A stretch of DNA of 64,000 nucleotides from Charina bottae (GCA_023362775.1 JALMGJ010000004.1:82207798-82271797), one strand, 5' to 3'. Counted from the first letter of the stretch, positions 44,329 through 54,920 are shown. Notes: generated by a model not told the origin, from the letters alone. A program made the numbers and translations.

Positions 44329-45830
44329 TAATTATGGGCCTTAGGAAGCATTACTAACAACAAAGCTAGCGGAGAAGAAAGTATCCCAGCTGAGCTATTT
44401 AAAATCCTAAAAGATGATGCTGTTAAAGTGCTGCACTCAATATGCCAACAAATTTGGAAAACTCAACAGTGGCCACAGGATTGGAAAAGGTCAGTTTACG
44501 TTCCAATTCCAAAGAAAGGCAATGCCAAAGAATGTTCAAACTACCGTACAATTGCGCTCATTTCACATGCCAGCAAGGTTATGCTCAAAATCCTACAAGC
44601 TAGGCTTCAGCAGCATGTGAACCAAGAACTACCAGAAGTGCAAGCTGGGTTTCGAAGAGGCAGAGGAACTAGAGATCAGATTGCCAACATTCGCTGGATC
44701 ATGGAAAAAGCAAGAGAGTTCCAGAAAAACATCTACTTCTGCTTCATTGACTACGCTAAAGCCTTTGATTGTGTGGATCACAACAAACTGTGGCAAAGTC
44801 TTAGAGATGGGAGTACCAGACCACCTTACCTGTCTCCTGAGAAACCTGTATGTGGGTCAAGAAGCAACAGTTAGAACCGGACATGGAACAACCGACTGGT
44901 TCAAAATTGGGAAAGGAGTACGACAAGGCTGTATATTATCACCCTGCTTATTTAACTTATATGCAGAGTACATCATGAGAAATGCCGGGCTGGATGAATC
45001 ACAAGCCGGAGTTAAGATTGCCGGGAAAAATATCAACAACCTCAGATATGCAGACGATACCACCCTAATGGCAGAAAGTGAAGAGGAACTAAAGAGCCTC
45101 TTGATGAGGGTGAAAGAGGAGAGTGCAAAAGCTGGCTTGAAACTCAACATTAAAAAAACCCAGATCATGGCATCTGGTCCCATCACTTCCTGGCAAATAG
45201 AAGGGGAAGAAATGGAAGCAGTGACAGATTTTATTTTCTTGGGCTCCAAGATCACCGCAGACGGTGACTGCAGCCATGAAATTAAAAGACGCTTGCTCCT
45301 TGGAAGGAAAGCTATGGCAAACCTAGACAGCATATTAAAAAGCAGAGACATCACCTTGCTGACAAAGGTCCGTATAGTTAAAGCTATGGTTTTTCCAGTA
45401 GCAATGTATGGCTGTGAGAGTTGGACCATAAGGAAGGCTGAGCGCCGAAGAATTGATGCTTTCGAGCTGTGGTGCTGGAGAAGACTCTTGAGAGTCCCTT
45501 GGACTGCAAGGAGGTCAAACCAGTCAATCCTAAAGGAAATCAACCCTGACTGCTCATTGGAAGGACAGATGCTGAGGCTGAAGCTCAAATACTTTGGCCA
45601 CCTAATGAGAAGAGAGGACTCACTGGAAAAGACCCTGATGCTGGGAAAGACTGAGGGCAAAAGGAGAAGGGGACGGCAGAGGATGAGATGGTTAGATAGC
45701 ATCACCGATGTAATGAACATGAATTTGAGTAAACTCCGAGAGACAGTGGAGGACAGGAAGGCCTGGCGTGCTATGGTCCATGAGGTCACGAAGAGTCGGA
45801 CACGACTGAACGACTGAACAACAACAACAA
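44329..45830 (+). mobile_element. BovB LINE (subfamily B), 5'-truncated, about 1.5 kb
   Basis: The longest subfamily-B copy here. Flanked by ACCCACTTAT at 44,319-44,328 and 45,831-45,840. The target itself held this 10-mer twice (also 44,301-44,310). The RT starts with ALGSITNNKASGEESIPAEL. Frame one (44,428-44,874) carries IPKKGNAKECSNYRTIALIS and FIDYAKAFDCVDH. One frameshift near 44,805 moves the reading to the frame ending at 45,817, which has RQGCILSPCLFNLYAEYIM, LRYADDTTLMAESEEELKSL (intact YADD), YGCESWTIRKAERRRIDAFE and VTKSRTRLND. It ends in CAACAACAACAA. A single visible lesion besides truncation suggests recent insertion. Confidence 0.93.
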
Positions 45831-45904
45831 ACCCACTTATCAGTCCTAAAACAGACAAAAGATTGAACTCTGAACCCGGCCGATACTTAAGAAAAACAAT
45901 TAGA

Positions 45905-46408
45905 ATTTATTTATTTTATCCTATTTATACCCCGCCTATCCCCTCCCTACTGGAGGGCTCTAGGCGGCTTACAACATCAATATATTTCAATTTCAATTAT
46001 ACATCATATATCGTATACATTTTTAAATTTACCGCGCGATAGGGAAGAGGACAGGGAACCGGCTCTTCGGCTGCAGGCACCGGACTACATGCCCCAGCAT
46101 GCCTCGCTTCCGAGCCGGCTGCTGACGTCCAGGAAGCTGTTCTTTTCTGGATCCGTCGTCCTCCGCCGTCATCACCGGGATTCCCTAGGACTTCTTCGGA
46201 ACGAGGACGACCCTCCGCTGGACGCCGGCAAATTGACCCACGAAGTGGTACCCATTTATCTACTCGCATGTGCTTTCGATCCGCTGGGTGGGCGGAAGCT
46301 GGAGCTAGTGGCGGGAGCTCACCCCACCCCGCGGTTTCGAACTGCCGACCTTATGGTCGGCAGACTAACGGCTCAGCGGTTTAACCTGCTGAGCCACCGC
46401 ACTCCTCG
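45905..46408 (-). mobile_element. Composite tRNA-SINE with promoter-like module and L2 tail, copy 1
   Basis: Read on the minus strand: tRNA-like head (GCGGTGGCTCAGCAGGTTAA; B-box-like AGTTCGAAACC), a body with GATCGAAAGCACATGCGAGT and GTAGATAAATGGGTACCACT, a GC-rich module (about 46,235-46,035), then an L2-type tail (AAGCCGCCTAGAGCCCTCCA ... GGATAGGCGGGG) ending AATAAATAAA at 45,905. The head and body match the SINE at 57,431, which has a different 3' half. The length of about 500 bp is large for a SINE. Confidence 0.75.
46035..46235 (+). promoter_or_regulatory. Promoter-like module in composite SINE copy 1
   Basis: On the plus strand (antisense to the SINE): ACTACATGCCCCAGCATGC (46,084-46,102, ZNF143/Staf-like), TGACGT (46,123-46,128, CRE-like) and CCGCCGTCATC (46,163-46,173, YY1-like, one base off CCGCCATC). 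The order and close spacing resemble a vertebrate CpG-island promoter. The motifs were matched by eye only. No activity is known. Confidence 0.4.
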
Positions 46409-46411
46409 AAT

Positions 46412-46918
46412 ACCTTGCAATGCCGGACTTACTAGCACCACAGACTCTTGTGATCCAAATTCTTGTTTCCAGCTAGCAGAAAATATCTTCTGATTCAAAT
46501 TCATGTTAAATCATAAAACCATAACACTTTCCACTAAACTCACACATATTATTTTATATCTATTTATAAACTTTCATCCAGCAAGGAAATAATTACAACT
46601 GGAGCTTTGAAAATAATGTAATATGAAGCACATGTAGTCACACTAAGGGTTTGATAATTACATAATTGTGGCTAGTAAACACACTAATAGGGTTGGCTAG
46701 TCATAAATACTTTGATAGGGACATTGCTAAGAACATAAGAACTAAATAGCATTTGTGTTATAAAGTGCAAAATTTGTCCACACAAAGTAAGTTTCTGTTT
46801 CCTAAATGATAATCTGCATCCAAATAATAGTCAAAATAATAATAATCAGGGAAAATATTCTTTTGTCCTTGGTTCTTTTTTAATTGGTTAAAAAATAATC
46901 TATTAATTATTTTAATAT
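46412..46918. other. Spacer between the inverted SINE pair, nothing recognised
   Basis: AT-rich sequence of about 510 bp without ORFs or repeats I recognise. Confidence 0.5.
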
Positions 46919-46919
46919 A

Positions 46920-47410
46920 GGGGCGCGGTGGCTCAGCGGGTTAAACCGCTGAGCCGTTAGACTGCCGACCATAAGGTTGGCAGTTCGAAACCGCGTGACG
47001 AGGTGAGCTCTCGTCACTAGTCCTAGCTCTCTGCCAACCCAGCGATTCAAAAGCTAATATAGCAAGTAGATAAATGGGTACCACTCGTGGGGCAATTTGC
47101 GGGCGTCCAGCGGAGGGTCGTCCTCGATCCGGGAAGATCTGGAGAGCAGTGATGGCGGCGGAGGACGACGGATCCGGAGATACCAGCTTCCTGGACGTCA
47201 GCAGCCGGCGCGGAGCGAGGCATTCTGGGACTTGCAGTCCAATGCCTGCAGCTGAAGAGCCGGTTCCCTTCCTCTCTCCCTTCGCGCGGTAAAAAAAATT
47301 GTAATTGTAATAACGATGTATAATTGATTGGATATGTAATGTTGTAAGCCGCCTAGAGTCCTCCAGTAGGGAGGGGATAGGCGGGGTATAAATAGGACAA
47401 ATAATAATAA
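46920..47410 (+). mobile_element. Composite tRNA-SINE with promoter-like module and L2 tail, copy 2
   Basis: Plus-strand counterpart of copy 1, facing away from it. Head GGGCGCGGTGGCTCAGCGGG, B-box-like CAGTTCGAAACC (about 46,981), body CTGCCAACCCAGCGATTCAA and GTAGATAAATGGGTACCACT, GC-rich module (47,095-47,290), then TTGTAAGCCGCCTAGAGTCC ... GGGGATAGGCGGGGTATAAA. The module and tail are shared with copy 1 but absent from the 57,431 SINE. Confidence 0.75.
47095..47290 (-). promoter_or_regulatory. Promoter-like module in composite SINE copy 2
   Basis: Read on the minus strand: ACTGCAAGTCCCAGAATGC (47,238-47,220), TGACGTC (about 47,200-47,194) and CCGCCGCCATC (47,161-47,151), in the same order and with similar spacing as copy 1. 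The first closely matches the ZNF143/Staf consensus as I recall it and the last is a YY1 core. On the plus strand an ATG at 47,152 (GTGATGGCGGCGGAGGACG) opens MAAEDDGSGDTSFLDVSSRR, which has first-exon character, but no gene is identified. Confidence 0.45.
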
Positions 47411-47419
47411 TATTAAGAT

Positions 47420-50400
47420 TATTATACTTAGGTTTAAGGTTTTTTTTACACTGATCTGCCTGCTTAAATCTCTTAAGCAACAAAAAGATATTTAGTTGAT
47501 CTCTTCTCTCAAAATATTTGCTGCATAAAAAGATCTTGCATAAGCTGTAGAGAATACTTAGTCTTTTTCACATTTATACTAAGGGTAGAGATGGATGAAA
47601 GCAGAAAGAGATTTTGAGGAAATCTTTCACATAAAGAATAGTGACAGAAGATTTAGTATTTCTATAGATAGCAGCAGCAAAGGAGCAGCTGAGGCTGAAG
47701 TATGCTGGTGGCAGAGTGGACAGAAATTAAGTTTTACATGACTGATCTGAGGTAACCATATGGATTCTGAGACTCCAATACTGGGGCTTCATTGAGTAGT
47801 GAATAGTATCTTTCGGTCATGGATGTGTGCCATCTCCAGATTAGTATCTTCAAAAAGATTTTTGGGCAAGGTAAATAGCAGCCATTCGCTTGATAAATGG
47901 AGCTTTACTGCTTAAGGCTGCAGAATTCAATAGGTTTTCAAGTAAAAAGTAAAGATCTACAGTTGGCCATAGTATAAAAACTGTTAGTGGTCTGACCTGC
48001 ATATCTGAGAGACTACCTTTGTCCCCTGTGCAATCAGTAAAGTCAATCAAGCAAAGCAACTTTGTCAGATAACAAAATGTTGGCAGGGTGTTCTCCATGA
48101 ATGGCCCTGAACCTTTGGGTTTTACTGTCCCTTTTTTGTGTATATGAGATTGGTGAAATGTGAAAGCCACCAAGGAGATTTTAGAATGCATCACTTTTTC
48201 TAGGTCTTTTACTCTTGAGGCTGGAATCTTAACAATGAAATGGGTTTTGCTCTTTCTCACTCTGTTTAAACCTATGTATGAATACATGATCAAGGTGTTT
48301 AGTTTCCTACCTAAATTTAAATATTTTGCAAGCAAAATATAGGCAAGGGGTGTTATTTGAAGGGGACATGAATATTGAGTTACTAAAGGAAAGCAAATAA
48401 TGAAAATAATTATTGGGAGATTTATTGGCTGAAAAGATGTGGAGAGATAATTTGAGTGGTCATTAACATTCAGAGTGTTTGGAGGCCTGGACTGGAAAGA
48501 AAAGAAGATTTAGTGTAGTTAGATCTTTTGGGGCTCACTTCATACTGCAAAATCAGCCACTTCTGATTGTAAAACAAGGAACCTAGTTTTAGGATTTAAG
48601 AATTAATTGGAATCTAGTACAGCGATGCATAAGTTGTGTCCAATGAACTATTCTCATCAAGAGAACAGTAATATTGTCAGATATGCCTTTCACAGCACTT
48701 AATTTGGCATAGACACACATTGTAAATTGAGAATTTAATTGTAGCAACACACACACACACATTTAGCATTTGGAATATCTTCTTTGAAGCATGAGCTCCT
48801 CTTCTAATTTAAAAGTTAGCAGATATAGTATGTCTGAGACAGAAATATTAAAAGCTCATTATGCATTAGACTATCACAAGTTTATCATGCTTATTCTGAA
48901 ATACAAAACAATTAAAATGTCACATAGGAAAGCAGATTAAACAAGAATTGCACCTAACTGCATTATTATTATATTATATTATTAAAGTATTATTAAAATA
49001 TGTGGACTTGCCATTAGCTACTGCAGATTCAGGGTCATTCAAGTTCATTGAGTTCAGTGGGTTTATGCATTCATAATGTTGCACAGGATTAGATTAAATT
49101 AGTTTTGTTCTATATTTCAGCAATGTCTTCAAATTCCCCTCTCTCAAGTAAATAAATCCTGTACACCTTTTAGAAACCTTAGTGGGAAAAATGCTTTAAA
49201 ATGGATACTAAAATATCTACAGATTTTTTGATAAACTATTGTTAAAAATAGAGGATATAGAGAAGGCTTGATATACTAAACTGCTTCCTCTGATGCTCAA
49301 CTAATTACATAACATGTGCAGCAGATAGGTTGCAGTACTGCACATTGCATCACATTATGTCTTCCACAGTACTATCGTCTTATATGATAGCATGTGCAGT
49401 GAGAAAATGTAAGTCTATAAAATTACGACTGTAGTATCAAATCACATTTGAATAATCTGATACAGATCAATCACTCAATATGGCCATTTATTAAGTTAAA
49501 CATACTGTTTTTCAGCAGACAGTAACTATTGAACTGAGAATTAGTAAGATCTGAAAAGTCAAATTACACCTATACATTAGTTAACTGGATCCCTACAATT
49601 TTACTTAGTAAGGGAACAATTTACTATGTATTTTGGGGTAATACCTATTACAAATAGGGCTGTGAGATTGTAAGAAACTTTGAAGGTTTGATTCATTTTT
49701 AAGGAACTTTGAACAAATCATCCCTTCAAACAAAATATTCAGATTGCATCTCCAGGATGATTCAAGGAGTCAAATCGAATCAGGTTCTTTGAAATTGCTT
49801 CAGACAGATTCAAAGGCAATTTTGAGAAGCAGTTGATTTTCTTGTGCTTTCTAGCTTTTCAGAGTCTTAAACTTTGTTGCTGCTTTTCTTTCAAAAATGG
49901 CAAAATTGAAGAAAATTGGATATTAACTAATAGCCAGTCCATAAGATATGCTAACAATTCTGCTAGTCCAGAAAAGGGAGTGGTCAAAAAGAGGTAGACT
50001 CTCTGATTATTAGTAAGAATTTGCTTTTTAAACAGTTTCTGAAACTATTTATTTATAAATCGGAATAGGATATTTTCTACATCAGGACAAGTTCTCTGCA
50101 GATTAGTTGAATTATTTAGAGGTTGCTGTGCTGTCCTGTGTTCCTGCCTGCTATCTCTGCTTTAAAAGATAGAGGAAAGTAGTTCAAAAATTTATTAAGG
50201 TGAAATCCTTGAAGATATCTGTCTATCTTCTAGTGCATCTAACGTCTGCACTATTTTCATGTCCTTCTACCAAAGATGAAGCAGCTGCAGGCATGTTGAT
50301 ATAGCCTACAAAAACTTTTTTTTACTGAATCAAAACTCAAATAGATTCAGATTGATTATTTCCACCTTCAAGTTCTTAATTTGATTATAATCTTGTCACC

Positions 50401-50580
50401 TTCACATTCTGATTTTCAATCAGATCTTAGTTGGCTTGCACACCACTTTTGCAAAATATATTCATTAATAAAAATGCATAATTAATATGTGGTGTAAATA
50501 ATGCTTTTGTTAATACTTTGTTTCTTAAATGTTATTTTATTTTTAAATATATAATCTTATAAGGCAGCATATACATGGAA
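47420..50580. other. AT-rich DNA, no gene recognised
   Basis: A 161-codon minus-strand ORF at 47,850-48,335 has no domain I recognise and lies in AT-rich sequence, so I do not call it a gene. A (CA)n run lies near 48,750. Confidence 0.5.
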
Positions 50581-50581
50581 T

Positions 50582-50660
50582 TTTATTTATTTATTTTTAT
50601 TTATTTGTTCAATTTATTCCCCGCCCATCTCCCATGCAAGGGACTCTGGGTGGGTTACAA
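50582..50660 (-). repeat. L2-like LINE tail
   Basis: TTTATTTATTTTTATTTATT ... CCCCGCCCATCTCCCATGCA ... GACTCTGGGTGGGTTACAAC. This is tail only. 50,670-52,087 shows nothing recognisable. Confidence 0.75.
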
Positions 50661-52144
50661 CAATTAAAATGTTTGATTGAGCCTCAATTGTACCTAATAT
50701 CTACATCCATTTAATATATATAATTATGTACATAAATAAATGTAAACAATCCTAGGGGAAACATCATCAGCTTTATTTTGGAATTGAGGGTTGCAAGTTA
50801 AACTAGCTCTAACCAAGTCTAAATTAAATTAAATTAACTTTTTCCCCCATTGGATTTCATGCAGATGCAACTCTTCTTTGCTACTCATTAAAGCATCTCA
50901 TCACTTTCAGGCTTATGTGGACCCCCACCCCACCCGCAAACCTGCCCTGCGCTTCCTAATTCTTAGAGATGCTACAATCAGGGGAAGGTATGGACATCAG
51001 TTTTTCCCCTCCAATCCACAAAAGAAAATGATTCAAAAGAAATGCTTCAGATTTTATATGAACAATTAACAACACTTGAGCTCAACACTTCTCTGATGTT
51101 CATTAAAGCTGGTCTTCTTCCAGACTTTCTTGCAAGCTGAAAAGAAAAGGCTGCTGATTTAACGTAACTCTTAAAGCAGAACCTTTTCCTAGGTTCATTC
51201 ATGAACCTTAAAACAAAACAACAACAACAAAATTGCCTTAATTAATGGCAAGTTTTTGCACTCAAATTAAATCTAATGAACTTCTTGAGAATTATTTCAA
51301 AGCTTGCACACAATCCTAGTGGAGAAAACTCAGGAGTCACCAGTTCATCCTCTTCTAACAGAAAAACTGGTAGATCTCCAGTTATTGCTAAAATACTATT
51401 CCTAAGCAACTCATCCCATAAGCTGTGCTGGTTGGAATTGTTGGCAGTTATAATTCAGCAACATCTGGAAGATCACAAGTCTCTCTCCCCAGCCCACCCC
51501 AAATAAACTTATTAATCTGCTAGCCAAACCAAATGGAATCATGTTTGTGAGCAGGGCTTCATGAGTAGTAGACATATTTCAAAAAGAAAGTAAAGGTAGC
51601 TGCTTAATATTAATATCAGACCTCCTTGGGGAAATAGTATAGTTTCAGTGATGGAAACTCAGCATTTGATCCCTTTAAAAATATATAAAGCCAAGCACTG
51701 GGAAATATTCTCTGGGGAACAATACAGTTCTGCCATAGCCATGAAGCAAAGTGAACTAATAAATCAATTTCTAACTTGGGGGAAGTGATCAAAATTACAA
51801 GAAAGCTGGAATTCCAATTTGTCAAGACAAAAATGAATTGCTTAATGGCTTAAGCATTTAAGCTCTTACTCTTTCAGGTCAGAAGAATTAAAATATACAG
51901 TTCATCAACTTTCCCATATTACATCTATTAGTGAGGCCAGAACCTTAAGAAGTTAAAATTAATTATATATAAAAGTAATGTGGAGAAGATGAGATAAATT
52001 CAATTCAAAAGGGCAAGTATATTATTAAAATACCTTTTTATAAGAAGTGAATGTATTGATTTTCTTTTAAGAAAGTTACTAATGTTATTTTCTTTGCAAT
52101 CTGTGGCTTGAATCATGTCAACTGGATTTCTATTTTCTTAGTGG

Positions 52145-52184
52145 AAACGTTTCACTCCTTATCCAAGGAGCTTCTTCAGTCTGA
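52145..52184 (-). ncRNA. Hammerhead-like motif, left Penelope arm
   Basis: Minus strand: CTGAAGA (52,179-52,173), an extra A, GCTCCTT paired with AAGGAGT (one G-U at the base), then GAAACGTTTC. The same architecture as at 36,715 with one compensating wobble. Confidence 0.45.
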
Positions 52185-52280
52185 GTAAAGTTAGTAAGGG
52201 AATCCTTAAATATGTTTCTAGGCTGGCTGTGTGACCTTGCACCTGGGGCTAGGTCATGGTTATTTTTGAGATGTTTGTTT

Positions 52281-52672
52281 CTAAGTCCCTTTATCATCTA
52301 AAGGAGGATCGTTAAGATCACCATGCTGCTGTTGAGCTTGTGAAATGGTCTTAATCTTCCTGGGCACAGAAGACAAAGCAGGAAGGAAGATGGGGGAAAG
52401 GTTGTGCCTGAGGCCCCCACCTCTATTCAAGGAAGGATTTTCCAAGTTGGCATAAATGGATTCCTTGACCCCTCTCTCAAACCACCTATCTTCTCTGTCT
52501 AAAATGTGAACATTAATGTCCTCAAATGAGTGTCCTTTTTCCTTTAGATGAAGATAAACTGCTGACTCTGGTCCTGTGGTGTTACTTCTCCTGTGTTGGG
52601 CCATCCTCCTGTACAAAGGTTGTTTGGTTTCTCCAATGTAGAGTTCAGAGCACTCCTCACTGCACTGGATTG
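52281..52672 (-). pseudogene. Penelope GIY-YIG domain, left arm
   Basis: Minus-strand frame: AIQCSEECSELYIGETKQPL, YRRMAQHRRSNTTGPESAVY and WFERGVKESIYANLENPSLN, ending at DLNDPPLDDKGT. It keeps the YIG, the arginine, the glutamate and the asparagine. It begins just after the YIG-preceding strand because the arm is 5'-truncated. The upstream residues come from reading antisense through the other arm. Confidence 0.8.
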
Positions 52673-52682
52673 CATACACTAT

Positions 52683-53074
52683 CAATCCAGTGCAGTGAGG
52701 AGTGCTCTGAACTCTACATTGGAGAAACCAAACAACCTTTGTACAGGAGGATGGCCCAACACAGGAGAAGTAACACCACAGGACCAGAGTCAGCAGTTTA
52801 TCTTCATCTAAAGGAAAAAGGACACTCATTTGAGGACATTAATGTTCACATTTTAGACAGAGAAGATAGGTGGTTTGAGAGAGGGGTCAAGGAATCCATT
52901 TATGCCAACTTGGAAAATCCTTCCTTGAATAGAGGTGGGGGCCTCAGGCACAACCTTTCCCCCATCTTCCTTCCTGCTTTGTCTTCTGTGCCCAGGAAGA
53001 TTAAGACCATTTCACAAGCTCAACAGCAGCAGGGTAATCTTAACGATCCTCCTTTAGATGATAAAGGGACTTAG
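52683..53074 (+). pseudogene. Penelope GIY-YIG domain, right arm
   Basis: Plus-strand frame with the same residues as the left arm (SEECSELYIGETKQPLYRRM to LNDPPLDDKGT, stop at 53,072). The N-terminal part of the 182-codon frame is antisense reading of the left arm, not protein. The catalytic residues look intact but the reverse transcriptase is absent. Confidence 0.8.
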
Positions 53075-53170
53075 AAACAAACATCTCAAAAATAACCATG
53101 ACCTAGCCCCAGGTGCAAGGTCACACAGCCAGCCTAGAAACATATTTAAGGATTCCCTTACTAACTTTAC

Positions 53171-53212
53171 TCAGACTGAAGAAGCTCATTGGATAAGGAG
53201 TGAAACGTTTCC
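53171..53212 (+). ncRNA. Hammerhead-like motif, right Penelope arm, weakened
   Basis: CTGAAGA (53,176-53,182), an extra A, GCTCATT against AAGGAGT (one mismatch and one G-U), GAAA at 53,202-53,205. The mismatch in stem II makes this copy less likely to fold. Confidence 0.4.
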
Positions 53213-53344
53213 ACTAAGAAAATAGAAATCCAGTTGACATGATTCAAGCCACAGACTGTTCCACCTGGATGACTGAGAACCTTCATAGACATATTTTTCT
53301 TTGCAATATTTGTGTAATATGGAAGACTATAACTAAATGATACA

Positions 53345-53430
53345 GTAAATATTGATTGTAAACCGCCCAGAGTCTACCAGGGTAGAGATGGGCGGGGATA
53401 AATTCAAATAATAAATAAATAAATAAATGC
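53345..53430 (+). repeat. L2-like LINE tail
   Basis: ATTGTAAACCGCCCAGAGTC ... TAGAGATGGGCGGGGATAAA ... AATAAATAAATAAATAAAT. 53,430-53,885 shows nothing recognisable. Confidence 0.75.
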
Positions 53431-53886
53431 TTTAGCTACAAAATGGTACCTGGTTCAATGCTTCAACTGGGATTACCAGTTATAGAAGAAAAGGCTCCTG
53501 CCTGAAATCCTGGATGTATGCTACCACTCAATTTACAATATGGAAGGAGAATCTATGGTATTTTATATGTTAATGAACTACAAACCCTAACATCTCTCAT
53601 TTTTACCAGATTAGTCAGGCAGGATCTGGTAAAATCTGGAGGGCTACACAATTCACACTCTGGTGCAGACTAGTCTTTCAGCCTAAGTCCCTGCAGCTGC
53701 TGCTGTCTACAGTTCTCATTATCCCTGATAACTGATCCTGGGGGCAGAAAAGCGTAAATTGTAAGCCGTAACATATAGAGGGCTATGAATGGAAGAGGGC
53801 TGATGTAAGAAATGTTGCCAAAATGGCCTTGCTCATAAAAATGTAATGTTTGAATTTTACTGGTACAAGAGTTTGTTCATACAGAA

Positions 53887-53975
53887 ATGGATGGATGGAT
53901 GGATGGATGGATGGATGGATGGATGGATGGATGATGGATGGATGGATGGATGGATGGATGGATGGATGGATGGAT

Positions 53976-54037
<62 letters not shown>
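53887..54037. repeat. (ATGG)n followed by (ATAG)n microsatellite
   Basis: About 85 bp of GGAT repeat then about 60 bp of GATA repeat. (GATA)n tracts are common in squamate genomes. Confidence 0.97.
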
Positions 54038-54155
54038 GATAGAGTTTTTATAAAGTGTAAGCAACTCATAAACCACAGGCTATGGGTTGCTTCACTGTAG
54101 CACTTCTGCAGCCCTACATCTAAGATCATATTGCTGAAATTCTAGAGTTATCCAC

Positions 54156-54440
54156 CAGAGAAGGGATCCCCAACCTGTGGGCAGCCTGTTAGGAAGTGGG
54201 CTGTGGGGCTTCCTCCTGCAAACCCCACCCCCTAGTGTGTGCAATTACCCTGCCCCCGGTGCGCATGATTGGCTCCCGCCTGCAAACCTCAACCCCAGTG
54301 CACGCGATTGGCTCCCACCTGCAAACCCCGCCCCTCCAGTGCACGCAATTGGATCCTACCTGCAAATCCCACCCCCCCGGTCCGTGGAAAAAATTTCTTC
54401 CATGACCGGTCCCTGGTGCCAGAAAGGTTGGGGACCGCTG
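54156..54440. mobile_element. hAT-like non-autonomous element with internal minisatellite
   Basis: The ends are inverted: GGATCCCCAACCT near 54,164 and GGTCCCCAACCTTTCT on the opposite strand near 54,436. A possible TSD CTAGAGT occurs at 54,142-54,148 and 54,443-54,449, but it does not abut the left end cleanly. Between them lie about four units of a roughly 41-bp repeat. There is no transposase. Confidence 0.55.
54208..54380. repeat. ATTGG-containing minisatellite
   Basis: Units such as GATTGGCTCCCACCTGCAAA followed by CCCCGCCCC and CAGTGCACGC repeat about four times. The same unit recurs at 55,430-55,550 inside a different element. Confidence 0.85.
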
Positions 54441-54559
54441 CACTAGAGTAATCTGCTTTTCAGCTTTGAGATATTTTTAAGACTTGATATGGGAATGGCT
54501 TGCTCAAGGAAGCCTCCCACCCCCATTTTTTAAAACACTCAGTAAAGCAAAAATTATAG

Positions 54560-54794
54560 AGAGCCACTTTTGTGTAGTGGTTAAGGCAAAAGTCTAGAAA
54601 CCGGGAGACCATGAGTTGTAGTCCTGCTTTAAGCACAAAACTACTGGATGACCTTGGGCCAGTCACTCTTTCTCAGCCCTAGGAAGGAGGCAATTGCAAA
54701 TCACTTCTAAAATCCTGCCAGGAAAACTGCAGGGACTTGTCCAGGCAGTTGCCAGGAGTCAAGACTGATTCGAAGGCACCAAAAAAGAAAAAGA
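54560..54794 (+). mobile_element. Squamate-type tRNA-derived SINE
   Basis: A-box-like GTGTAGTGGTTAAGGC, B-box-like GAGTTGTAGTCC, then CTGGATGACCTTGGGCCAGT, CTAGGAAGGAGGCAATTGCA, TGCAGGGACTTGTCCAGGCA and GGAGTCAAGACTGATTCGAA, ending AAGGCACCAAAAAAG. A short flanking repeat AAAGCAAAA (54,544-54,552 and 54,795-54,803) may be its TSD. Same head as the 12,757 SINE, different 3' end. Confidence 0.82.
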
Positions 54795-54919
54795 AAAGCA
54801 AAATTTGGTCCATTAAATAGTCTTTTCTGGGAGAATTATGTTGGATATAAGGCTGGGTATAGGATAGTTTGTCTTTGGGAAACCTCATTTTGTCGCCCCT
54901 ACATTTAAACCATCACTGG

Positions 54920-54920
54920 A

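Larger units (their letters stand above)
52101..53294. mobile_element. Palindromic Penelope-like insertion, two copies head to head
   Basis: The left arm (52,101-52,672) is minus strand and the right arm (52,683-53,294) plus strand, with a 10-bp spacer CATACACTAT. Both arms hold the GIY-YIG end of the Penelope protein and the 3' region. A 13-bp TSD TTTTCTTTGCAAT (52,088-52,100 and 53,295-53,307) encloses the whole structure, so it inserted as one event. The right arm runs about 40 bp further at its 3' end. The arms are nearly identical, as expected if they formed together or recently. Confidence 0.88.

Noticed and set aside
44857..45858. 333-codon minus-strand ORF across the BovB copy
   Set aside because: Antisense shadow of the intact plus-strand BovB frame. 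Similar antisense ORFs over 10.8-12.1 kb and 32.4-33.5 kb are rejected for the same reason.
47850..48335. 161-codon minus-strand ORF
   Set aside because: No recognisable domain or codon pattern, in AT-rich DNA with no promoter or splice context. Not called without conservation or RNA support.
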